The translations under genes and the position numbers were made by a program. A model generated the notes under the pieces. The model made no database searches, was not told the DNA's origin, and saw only the letters and a list, made by a program, of their open reading frames with translations. From Methanobacteriota archaeon (GTDB lineage Archaea; Micrarchaeota; Micrarchaeia; Anstonellales; J096), in the NCBI GenBank assembly GCA_003694965.1, contig RFJG01000035.1, positions 1 to 5,502 on the forward strand: a stretch of 5,502 nt of DNA, given 5' to 3'. Shown here one piece after another: positions 1 through 4,487 of the stretch (its first letter is position 1; every line of letters starts with the position of its first letter).

Positions 1-427
1 CAAGCACTGTAAAATTATTTGAGTTTAGAGCTTCTGATTCCCCAAAGTAAATGCCACTTCCATGGATTCCGTTGAAATCATAACTGCCAAAACCATAAGG
101 GCCACCAGTTTCATTGAACACAACAGTTGATGTATTTACAGTACCATTTATTTGGACTGATGAATAGTCAACAGCAGTAGTATTAGCAACGCTATTGTTA
201 GTAAATGGTAAGTTTAACATCATTATGGAATCATACTGCGTCCCGTTCCATAGACGCCAGTCGCTTGTGTTATAGATAGGGTCCCCATCAGCATCGCTAA
301 CAGAGTAGGACGGCGTTATGTTGTCAAAGACTGAAACAGCTGAAGACACATTTAGGGAGTTGACAACTGGCGCTGTATTCGCAAACAATGGAAAGAGAAG
401 CAAAGCAACAAGTAGGAACCTCCGCAT
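1..427 (-). CDS. Secreted LamG-like (concanavalin A-like) surface protein, N-terminal part, partial
   Basis: This minus-strand frame is open from an ATG at 427 to the left edge, giving 142 residues without a stop. Residues 1-16 (MRRFLLVALLLFPLFA) form a typical Sec signal peptide with no lipobox cysteine, cleaved near A16 or A19. Residues 39-63 contain SDADGDP followed by W57, W60 and NGT, a pattern seen in short Ig/cadherin-like modules of archaeal surface proteins. From about residue 69, LNLPF, VDYSS, YDFNG and NNFTV match the opening strands of a LamG/concanavalin-like domain. Ten N-x-S/T sequons (N26, 36, 53, 61, 77, 82, 94, 98, 105, 138) suggest heavy N-glycosylation outside the cell. 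A TATA-like box centred 26-27 nt upstream supports this start and a leaderless message. The likely role is surface binding of sugar or protein; the ligand and full length cannot be seen. Confidence 0.85.
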   Translation of the reverse strand, partial: MRRFLLVALLLFPLFANTAPVVNSLNVSSAVSVFDNITPSYSVSDADGDPIYNTSDWRLWNGTQYDSIMMLNLPFTNNSVANTTAVDYSSVQINGTVNTSTVVFNETGGPYGFGSYDFNGIHGSGIYFGESEALNSNNFTVL

Positions 428-431
428 AGCG

Positions 432-441
432 TTATTTAAAT
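432..441 (+). promoter_or_regulatory. Candidate TATA box for the phosphoesterase gene
   Basis: The A/T-rich stretch TTATTTAAAT is centred about 28 nt before the ATG at 465 and 37 nt before the ATG at 474. It could therefore give a leaderless message from 465, or a leader of about 9 nt for the start at 474. It lies close to the divergent gene's start, so the two promoters interlock. Confidence 0.45.
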
Positions 442-448
442 TGCTCTC

Positions 449-458
449 ATTTATAAAT
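449..458 (-). promoter_or_regulatory. TATA box for the LamG-protein gene
   Basis: The sequence ATTTATAAAT is centred 26-27 nt upstream of the ATG at 427 on the minus strand, the usual archaeal TATA-to-start distance. This predicts a transcript that begins at or next to the start codon, with no Shine-Dalgarno site. It lies inside the 46-bp gap shared with the divergent phosphoesterase gene. Confidence 0.6.
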
Positions 459-473
459 CTTGTCATGGTTGTT

Positions 474-1085
474 ATGAGATTCCTCGCAATAGCGGACCTC
501 CACGATAGTTGGAGCAACCTTAAGTTGTTAAGTAAGAAAGTAGTTGATTATGATGCCTTGTTTATGTGTGGAGACATAGCAACTAGTAGGGAGAGTGCTG
601 AGAAAGTCATAAGCCACTTAGAAGGAAATACTGTCTTTTATGTGCCAGGTAATGGAGAAAGCCACTACATAGAAAAGATGTTCAGGAAAGCAGGGATGAG
701 CATCCACGGAGAAGTTATATCATTTGGAGGTTACGACATAGCTGGTTTTGGCTATAGCCCTCCAACGCCCTTTGGAACTCCCGGAGAGTTGCCAGAAGAG
801 GAGATAAGGAAAAAGATGGAAGAACTCAAAATAAGGGAAAAATCAATACTCATAACTCACTGTCCTCCAGAAGGCATATTAGACAATGGATTTGGGAGTT
901 ATGCCATAAGAGAATATGTAGAAAGAGAGAGGCCCGCCCTCCACTTATTTGGGCACGTCCACGAGATAGCTGAGACAGAGAAAATAGGAAGGACGCTTTT
1001 TGTTAATTGTCCCCCAGCTATGAGAGGTTGGGCTGTTGAGATAAGAGCAGGTAATGAAATAGAAGTGGAGTTCACAAGGTTATAG
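474..1085 (+). CDS. Calcineurin-like metallophosphoesterase
   Basis: A 203-residue cytoplasmic enzyme of the calcineurin-like metallophosphoesterase superfamily, which hydrolyses phosphomono- or diesters at a two-metal centre. Motifs appear in family order: D8-x-H10 (DLH), G33-D34 (GDI), G59-N60 (GNGE), H129 (THCPP) and G160-H-x-H163 (GHVH). The length fits the small single-domain phosphodiesterase-like group. Two points differ from the textbook pattern: GNGE stands where GNH(D/E) is usual, and NCPP (178-181) stands where archaeal relatives often have NPG. The metal-ligand aspartates, asparagine and histidines are nevertheless present. I chose the ATG at 474 because the first beta-strand (MRFLAIADLH) begins there; the in-frame ATG at 465 adds only three residues and fits the TATA spacing better. 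A further upstream in-frame ATG at 318 is rejected because it would overlap the signal-peptide gene on the other strand. The substrate is unknown. Confidence 0.9.
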   Translation: MRFLAIADLHDSWSNLKLLSKKVVDYDALFMCGDIATSRESAEKVISHLEGNTVFYVPGNGESHYIEKMFRKAGMSIHGEVISFGGYDIAGFGYSPPTPFGTPGELPEEEIRKKMEELKIREKSILITHCPPEGILDNGFGSYAIREYVERERPALHLFGHVHEIAETEKIGRTLFVNCPPAMRGWAVEIRAGNEIEVEFTRL

Positions 1086-1090
1086 AGTAG

Positions 1091-1100
1091 CTTTAAAAAG
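1091..1100 (+). promoter_or_regulatory. TATA box for the small basic protein gene
   Basis: CTTTAAAAAG is centred 27-28 nt before the ATG at 1123, matching leaderless archaeal promoters. It begins only 6 nt after the phosphoesterase stop codon, so the small gene probably has its own promoter rather than depending on the upstream gene. Confidence 0.6.
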
Positions 1101-1122
1101 AGAAGTTCCCATAAACATTAAC

Positions 1123-1347
1123 ATGACAGAACAAAAATCAGCACAGGAAGAAAGAGGGAGAAAAGGCAAAGTAATCCCATTCAAGAAACATGCTGAAAAA
1201 GAGAAGCCAGAGCCAGAAAAGGCAAAGCATAGAGCGCACCTTGGCCCAAAGCAGAAAAAGAAAGGGTTCGGGAAAAGGAGCGAAGAGGAGCTAGTTAAGG
1301 CTAACATAAACAACAAGGTCAAGGCAGGAGCGAGCGTTAAGGTATAA
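1123..1347 (+). CDS. Small lysine-rich basic protein, unknown function
   Basis: I do not recognise this 74-residue protein. It has 18 lysines, 4 arginines, 10 glutamates and no aspartate, so its net charge is about +12 without histidines. There is no signal peptide, membrane segment, cysteine or zinc motif. Residues 5-56 are low-complexity and charged (KEKPEPEKAK, then GPKQKKKGFGKR at 41-52), and the tail (57-74) is more ordinary and could form a short folded piece. Such composition suits a nucleic-acid- or ribosome-associated protein, but that is inference only. Support for a real gene comes from the well-spaced TATA box, an ATG start, a TAA stop, and tight packing between the phosphoesterase and the tRNA. 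A frame on the opposite strand over the same bases has a low-complexity, unconvincing translation and lacks a promoter. Confidence 0.7.
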   Translation: MTEQKSAQEERGRKGKVIPFKKHAEKEKPEPEKAKHRAHLGPKQKKKGFGKRSEEELVKANINNKVKAGASVKV

Positions 1348-1356
1348 TTTTTAAAG
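1348..1356 (+). promoter_or_regulatory. TATA box for the tRNA-Met gene
   Basis: TTTTTAAAG is centred 28 nt before the first base of the tRNA at 1380. It directly follows the TAA of the preceding gene, and its run of five T may also help end that gene's transcript. Confidence 0.55.
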
Positions 1357-1410
1357 TATTCTCTTCATTTTAGGTTGGAGCCGCGGTAGCTCAGCCGGCT
1401 AGAGCGCTAG

Positions 1411-1434
1411 ACTCATAAGAAATGTCTTATGAGT
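1411..1434 (+). repeat. 10-bp perfect inverted repeat across anticodon and intron
   Basis: ACTCATAAGA (1411-1420) and TCTTATGAGT (1425-1434) form a perfect 10-bp stem with an AATG loop; G1410 and T1435 can add a wobble. The left arm holds the anticodon and the 5' splice site, and the right arm is the candidate guide. The hairpin cannot coexist with the splicing fold. Confidence 0.85.
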
Positions 1435-1467
1435 TCTGATATAATGATGTAAAAGGCGTTCTGGGGG
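1418..1467 (+). other. tRNA-Met intron (50 nt) with bulge-helix-bulge splice sites
   Basis: The splice structure can be drawn exactly. The outer helix is the anticodon stem. The central 4-bp helix pairs C32-U33-C34-A35 (1412-1415) with UGGG (1462-1465), including one U-G wobble. The 5' bulge is U36-A37 with the first intron A (cut after 1417), and the 3' bulge is G1466-G1467 with A38 (cut before 1468). The inner helix starts with GAA (1419-1421) against TTC (1459-1461), followed after a small internal loop by GTCTT (1424-1428) against AAGGC (1453-1457). This is the canonical substrate of the archaeal tRNA splicing endonuclease. The boundaries rest on the pairing and the cloverleaf, not on an alignment. 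Confidence 0.88.
1425..1450 (+). ncRNA. Candidate box C/D methylation guide inside the tRNA-Met intron, targeting C34
   Basis: Box D' CTGA (1436-1439) is perfect. A 4-nt spacer TATA follows, then ATGATGT (1444-1450), which matches box C' RUGAUGA at six of seven positions. The 11 nt before CTGA (1425-1435) are complementary to the anticodon loop: 1427-1434 pair with tRNA positions 38-31, and 1435 can wobble with G30. The fifth base upstream of CTGA, G1431, pairs with C34, the nucleotide the archaeal N+5 rule selects for 2'-O-methylation. Cm34 of elongator tRNA-Met is known in other archaea, and the tRNA-Trp intron is a known self-guide, so the target makes sense. The weak points are that no good box C precedes the guide and that the terminal box D candidate is CTGG (1461-1464). 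Confidence 0.65.
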
Positions 1468-1508
1468 ATCTAGAGGTCGGGGGTTCGAGTCCCCCCCGCG
1501 GCAACTTA

Positions 1509-2765
1509 TTATGCTTTGGCACTCTCCTCTATTTCCTCAATGGCACTCTTCTCCTTATAGAGCAGGAAAGTACCGCCAGAAGCCAATATGTTGGAGAACA
1601 GGACAACCAGTATAGTAACAATCTCTATCGTCCCTATGTAAGGGGCTATCAATGCCTTCTGTCCAGCCTTTACGAGTTCTGGCAGTATAGTAACAACAAC
1701 TATTGCTGCAAGGCCTCTTGGAACCATCGCAGAGACAAAGCGAGCCTCCCACTCGCTCTCATCCTTGTAAAGGTATTTGAAGATTGGGTAGCGTATCAAT
1801 GCTATTATGAGTGTTATTAAGATAGCAAACAAGAAAACAGTTACAGTTATGCCCTCAAAAGATATGAGGAGGCCAGTTAAGACAAATAAGAATGTCCTTA
1901 TGAAGAAGGCTATCTCAGCATCAAACCTCTTTATCTCAGAAACAAGCAACTTATATATCTCTCCTTTTAGGCCTCCCAAGAAGAGGAAATACTTCTCAAG
2001 TATGGAAAAATTACCCAACAAGAGGCCAAAGACAAAGACGGAGAAACCCCCATTCCCTCCAGCTCTCTCAGCTATGGCATATAGGAATAGCATCACAGCA
2101 ACAGTAAGTATGTAAGAGAGGTTGTGCGTCTCAACCCTCGTGAAGATAACGAGCCAGGTAGCATAGGCAATTAAGGCGGTGATTAGGGAAACAGAGATGG
2201 TAACGAGTATCATATTAAGTGGGTCGCTAACTTGGGATGCCATTATGGTGTTGAAGACAAGCAAGGAGAATATCACTACTAATATGTCCGTAAAGGTTGA
2301 TTCCAAAGAGAGCATAGTCTTCACATTTTCTCCTAAACCAGCGTTCTCAACCATAGCCAAGACTATAGCAGAACTAACGCCACCACATATGAAACCAAGT
2401 AGTAGGGCAAAAAGGAAAGGTAGGCCGAGGAAAGCGAGCGAAAACAATGCTATGACAAATGATGAAACAAAGAAGACTAGAAGTGTAAAAAGAGAGGCCT
2501 TGCCAAACTCCTCTATTACTGTCCTTAAATCAAGGGTTAAACCAGCATCAAACAACAGGAATATCAAGGCTATTGTTGATACAAAGGGCGTTAGGTCCCT
2601 TATTAGAGAGCCTGGCCCAGCATCAACGACATTGAGAAGAGGGCCCAAGACCATACCAAGCAATATGAGGATTATAACTTGTGACACTTTCGTCCTCTTG
2701 AATATCTCAAGAGCGATAAAACCTAAAGCCAATATGGCAGCAATGAGCAGTATTACTTCAGACAT
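1509..2765 (-). CDS. Cation/proton antiporter, CPA1 (NhaP-like) family
   Basis: A 418-residue polytopic membrane protein that probably exchanges Na+ or K+ for H+ across the cytoplasmic membrane. Hydrophobic helices fill most of residues 1-402, consistent with the 12-13 helices of the family. Conserved pieces are FDAGL (72-76), GGVSSAIV (128-135, the unwound helix that is TDP in classic NhaP), LESTFTD with E155 and D160 in the ion-binding helix, FFIRTFLF with R290, and VPRG (348-351). The SSAIV plus ESxxTD combination resembles an archaeal/bacterial subgroup rather than canonical NhaP with its ND pair, so the transported ion and stoichiometry are uncertain. The tail after 403 is short and charged, with no regulatory TrkA-type domain. 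I chose the ATG at 2765; the codon just before it is TTG and would add one residue. The gene is divergent from the AAA ATPase and convergent with the tRNA. Confidence 0.92.
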   Translation of the reverse strand: MSEVILLIAAILALGFIALEIFKRTKVSQVIILILLGMVLGPLLNVVDAGPGSLIRDLTPFVSTIALIFLLFDAGLTLDLRTVIEEFGKASLFTLLVFFVSSFVIALFSLAFLGLPFLFALLLGFICGGVSSAIVLAMVENAGLGENVKTMLSLESTFTDILVVIFSLLVFNTIMASQVSDPLNMILVTISVSLITALIAYATWLVIFTRVETHNLSYILTVAVMLFLYAIAERAGGNGGFSVFVFGLLLGNFSILEKYFLFLGGLKGEIYKLLVSEIKRFDAEIAFFIRTFLFVLTGLLISFEGITVTVFLFAILITLIIALIRYPIFKYLYKDESEWEARFVSAMVPRGLAAIVVVTILPELVKAGQKALIAPYIGTIEIVTILVVLFSNILASGGTFLLYKEKSAIEEIEESAKA

Positions 2766-2787
2766 CAAAAGCAGTTTATAAGAGAGG

Positions 2788-2796
2788 GTTAAAAAG
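2788..2796. promoter_or_regulatory. Single TATA-like box midway between two divergent genes
   Basis: GTTAAAAAG is centred near 2792, which is 28 nt from the ATPase ATG at 2820 and 27 nt from the antiporter ATG at 2765. It is the start of the near-symmetrical stretch AAAAAGCTTTTT (2791-2802). One box could serve both leaderless genes. A second A/T stretch, TTTATAAG (2775-2782), is only about 13 nt from the antiporter start, too near to act as its TATA box. Confidence 0.5.
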
Positions 2797-2819
2797 CTTT
2801 TTGGATAATTGCTAAGTGT

Positions 2820-4466
2820 ATGGCCGATATAGGGAGGAGAAAGAAGACAAGCGGAAGCTTGGCAGATGCCAAGAGATATTATGAATTGGCTGAGGACTAT
2901 TTTGACAAGAGAGACTATGAGAAGGCAATAGAAAATTACAACATGGCAATACTCCTAAATCCTCTTTTCTCTGAGGCATATTTTGGGAGGGCCCTTGCCT
3001 ACTACAAGCTCAAGGAGTATGATAAGGCAATAGCAGACTATACAAAAGTCATAGAACTGGACCCCAAGAACCCCATAGTTTACAATAATAGGGGAGATGT
3101 CTATTACAGAAAAGGTGATTTCGGGACAGCAATAAAGGATTATGACAGGGCCATAATGTTCAACCAGAACTACATGAAAGCATATTACAACAGAGGCCTG
3201 TGCTATGCATCATTGGAGCAGTATGATAAGGCCATAGAGGATTTCTCCAAGGTCACTGAATTGAAACCGGATTTTGCGGAGGCATACCACTTGCGTGGGT
3301 TGGCAAAGGAATACAACGACGACTTAGATGGAGCGATAGACGACTATAACAAGTCTCTTGAGCTAAAGCCCGACTTAATAGAAGCGAAGGCGCACTTGGA
3401 TGCGGCCAAGGCAAAGAAGGAACAGTCAGGAAAAGAAGGAAAGAAAGGAAGCAGCGACATAAAGATGGTTGAAAGGCCCAACATGTCATTCAAAGATGTT
3501 GCGGGCATGGACAAGGTCAAGGAAACAATAAGAGAAGCTATCATATACCCTCTGCAAGACCCCGACTTGGCAAGACAGTATGGGAAGCTCGGTGGCGGCG
3601 GTGTCTTATTGTATGGACCTCCAGGTTGTGGAAAGACTTACATAGTCAAGGCTGCCGCTGGTGAGATAGGGTCTGCTTTCATAAATGCCAAGCTAAGCGA
3701 CCTCTTAGACATGTATGTTGGTAATACCGAAAAGAACATACACAAGGTATTTGAGCTCTCTAGGAAGAACTCACCGGCAATACTCTTCTTCGATGAGATA
3801 GATGCGATAGGAGGGAGGAGAGGAGAGGGGGAGCAGAGCCAAGCTATGCGCATGGCAGTCAACCAGCTCCTCTATGAGATGGATGGAATAGAAGCAAACA
3901 ATGAGAATGTCCTAGTCATAGCTGCTACTAACGCGCCTTGGGATGTCGACCCAGCATTGAGGAGGAGCGGTAGGTTCACTAAGGCAATATACATATCAGA
4001 GCCAGACTTGAAGAGCAGGATGGCAATATTCAAGTTGCACTCAAGGAACAGGTTCATATCCAAGCATATAGCGTGGTTTAGGTTAGGGCTCGCTACGAGC
4101 GGCTACTCAGCAGCAGACATAAAGGCAATTGTTGATGAGGCAGCCACATACCCTTGGAAGGAAGCGCACTTGCATGGGAAAAAGAGGCCAATAACAACAG
4201 GAGACTTGATAAAGGCAGTAAAGAAAAGGAAGAGCTCATTGCCTCCTTGGTATGGGCAGGCAAACAAGCAGATAGGGAAACAGGAGGAAGTAACCTGGAT
4301 AGATGGGAAAAAGCACATAAAATATGTTGAGAGCAAACTAGGACCGGAGGAGAGGGAGCAGTTCTCACCCCTCATAAAAGAGATAAAGAGAAGGAACGGC
4401 CTACTTTTCAAGATAGAGACGACTGTCCTCAAAAATTTCGCACTCTATGTGCCAATACCCATATGA
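2820..4466 (+). CDS. TPR-repeat AAA ATPase (Cdc48/Vps4-like single AAA domain)
   Basis: A 548-residue cytoplasmic protein that joins a protein-binding TPR domain to an ATP-driven remodelling motor. Five 34-residue TPRs occupy about 15-48, 49-82, 83-116, 117-150 and 151-184, with a capping helix to about 200 and a charged, lysine-rich linker to about 220. The AAA domain begins at SFKDVAG (223-229). It has Walker A GPPGCGKT (266-273), the aromatic pore loop YVG (299-301), Walker B ILFFDE (321-326), sensor 1 N371, arginine fingers R382 and R385 in RRSGRF, and a lid with GYSAADIKAIVDEAA. The lid is followed by LPPWYGQA, like the PWF-type tail motif of archaeal single-AAA proteins, and an extra basic C-terminal stretch ends in PIPI. 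All catalytic residues are present. The family forms hexameric rings that unfold or disassemble proteins; the client here is unknown and would be chosen by the TPRs. No Shine-Dalgarno site is seen; the TATA spacing implies a leaderless message. Confidence 0.93.
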   Translation: MADIGRRKKTSGSLADAKRYYELAEDYFDKRDYEKAIENYNMAILLNPLFSEAYFGRALAYYKLKEYDKAIADYTKVIELDPKNPIVYNNRGDVYYRKGDFGTAIKDYDRAIMFNQNYMKAYYNRGLCYASLEQYDKAIEDFSKVTELKPDFAEAYHLRGLAKEYNDDLDGAIDDYNKSLELKPDLIEAKAHLDAAKAKKEQSGKEGKKGSSDIKMVERPNMSFKDVAGMDKVKETIREAIIYPLQDPDLARQYGKLGGGGVLLYGPPGCGKTYIVKAAAGEIGSAFINAKLSDLLDMYVGNTEKNIHKVFELSRKNSPAILFFDEIDAIGGRRGEGEQSQAMRMAVNQLLYEMDGIEANNENVLVIAATNAPWDVDPALRRSGRFTKAIYISEPDLKSRMAIFKLHSRNRFISKHIAWFRLGLATSGYSAADIKAIVDEAATYPWKEAHLHGKKRPITTGDLIKAVKKRKSSLPPWYGQANKQIGKQEEVTWIDGKKHIKYVESKLGPEEREQFSPLIKEIKRRNGLLFKIETTVLKNFALYVPIPI

Positions 4467-4476
4467 GTTATGATGC

Positions 4477-4481
4477 GTGAT
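4477..4481 (+). promoter_or_regulatory. Ribosome binding site GTGAT deciding the start at 4488
   Basis: GTGAT is complementary to the anti-Shine-Dalgarno end (AUCAC) of archaeal 16S rRNA and ends 6 nt before the ATG at 4488. The in-frame ATGs at 4470 and 4473 have no such site upstream. An internal gene of an operon needs an RBS, which fits the location 21 nt after the ATPase stop. Confidence 0.5.
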
Positions 4482-4487
4482 TACGTT

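Larger units (their letters stand above)
1380..1503 (+). tRNA. tRNA-Met (CAU), elongator type, with intron at 37/38
   Basis: The cloverleaf closes fully once the intron is removed. The acceptor GCCGCGG (1380-1386) pairs with CCGCGGC (1496-1502), with A73 at 1503. The D-stem is GCTC/GAGC, the anticodon stem CTAGA (1407-1411) pairs with TCTAG (1469-1473), the variable loop is AGGTC, and the T-arm is a G5/C5 stem around TTCGAGT. The loop CTCATAA places anticodon CAT at 1414-1416. The exons are 1380-1417 and 1468-1503, 74 nt together. No CCA is encoded. The anticodon stem lacks the three G-C pairs of initiator tRNA, so this is elongator Met rather than initiator. A CAU tRNA-Ile2 (agmatidine-modified) is the main alternative, but the intron position, the AGGTC variable loop and the C34-directed guide favour Met. 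The gene ends 5 bp from the convergent antiporter stop codon. Confidence 0.93.

Noticed and set aside
318..473. N-terminal extension of the phosphoesterase from an ATG at 318
   Set aside because: The extra 52 residues do not resemble the family and lie antisense to the signal peptide of the minus-strand LamG gene; the enzyme's first strand begins at 474.
1080..1322. Minus-strand frame of 80 residues opposite the small basic protein
   Set aside because: Its Phe/Ser/Leu-rich translation is the mirror of a lysine/glutamate-rich gene, and the plus strand has the better promoter and start.
1380..1503. Initiator tRNA-Met or CAU tRNA-Ile2
   Set aside because: The anticodon stem CTAGA/TCTAG lacks the three G-C pairs of initiators. 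Ile2 is less likely given the elongator-like CTCATAA loop, AGGTC variable loop and the C34 guide, though it is not strictly excluded.
1807..2781. Plus-strand frames of 102 and 200 residues opposite the antiporter
   Set aside because: They are antisense to a clearly conserved membrane transporter and show low-complexity Lys/Ser/Thr translations with no motif.
3253..4432. Several minus-strand frames of 60-110 residues opposite the TPR-AAA gene
   Set aside because: They are Ser/Leu/Pro-rich mirrors of a well-conserved ATPase, with no promoter or RBS.
4464..4475. Readthrough or recoding of the ATPase TGA stop, since the downstream gene is in the same frame
   Set aside because: Readthrough would fuse a cytoplasmic ATPase to a signal peptide, which makes no sense; there is no visible recoding structure, and an RBS sits before ATG 4488.
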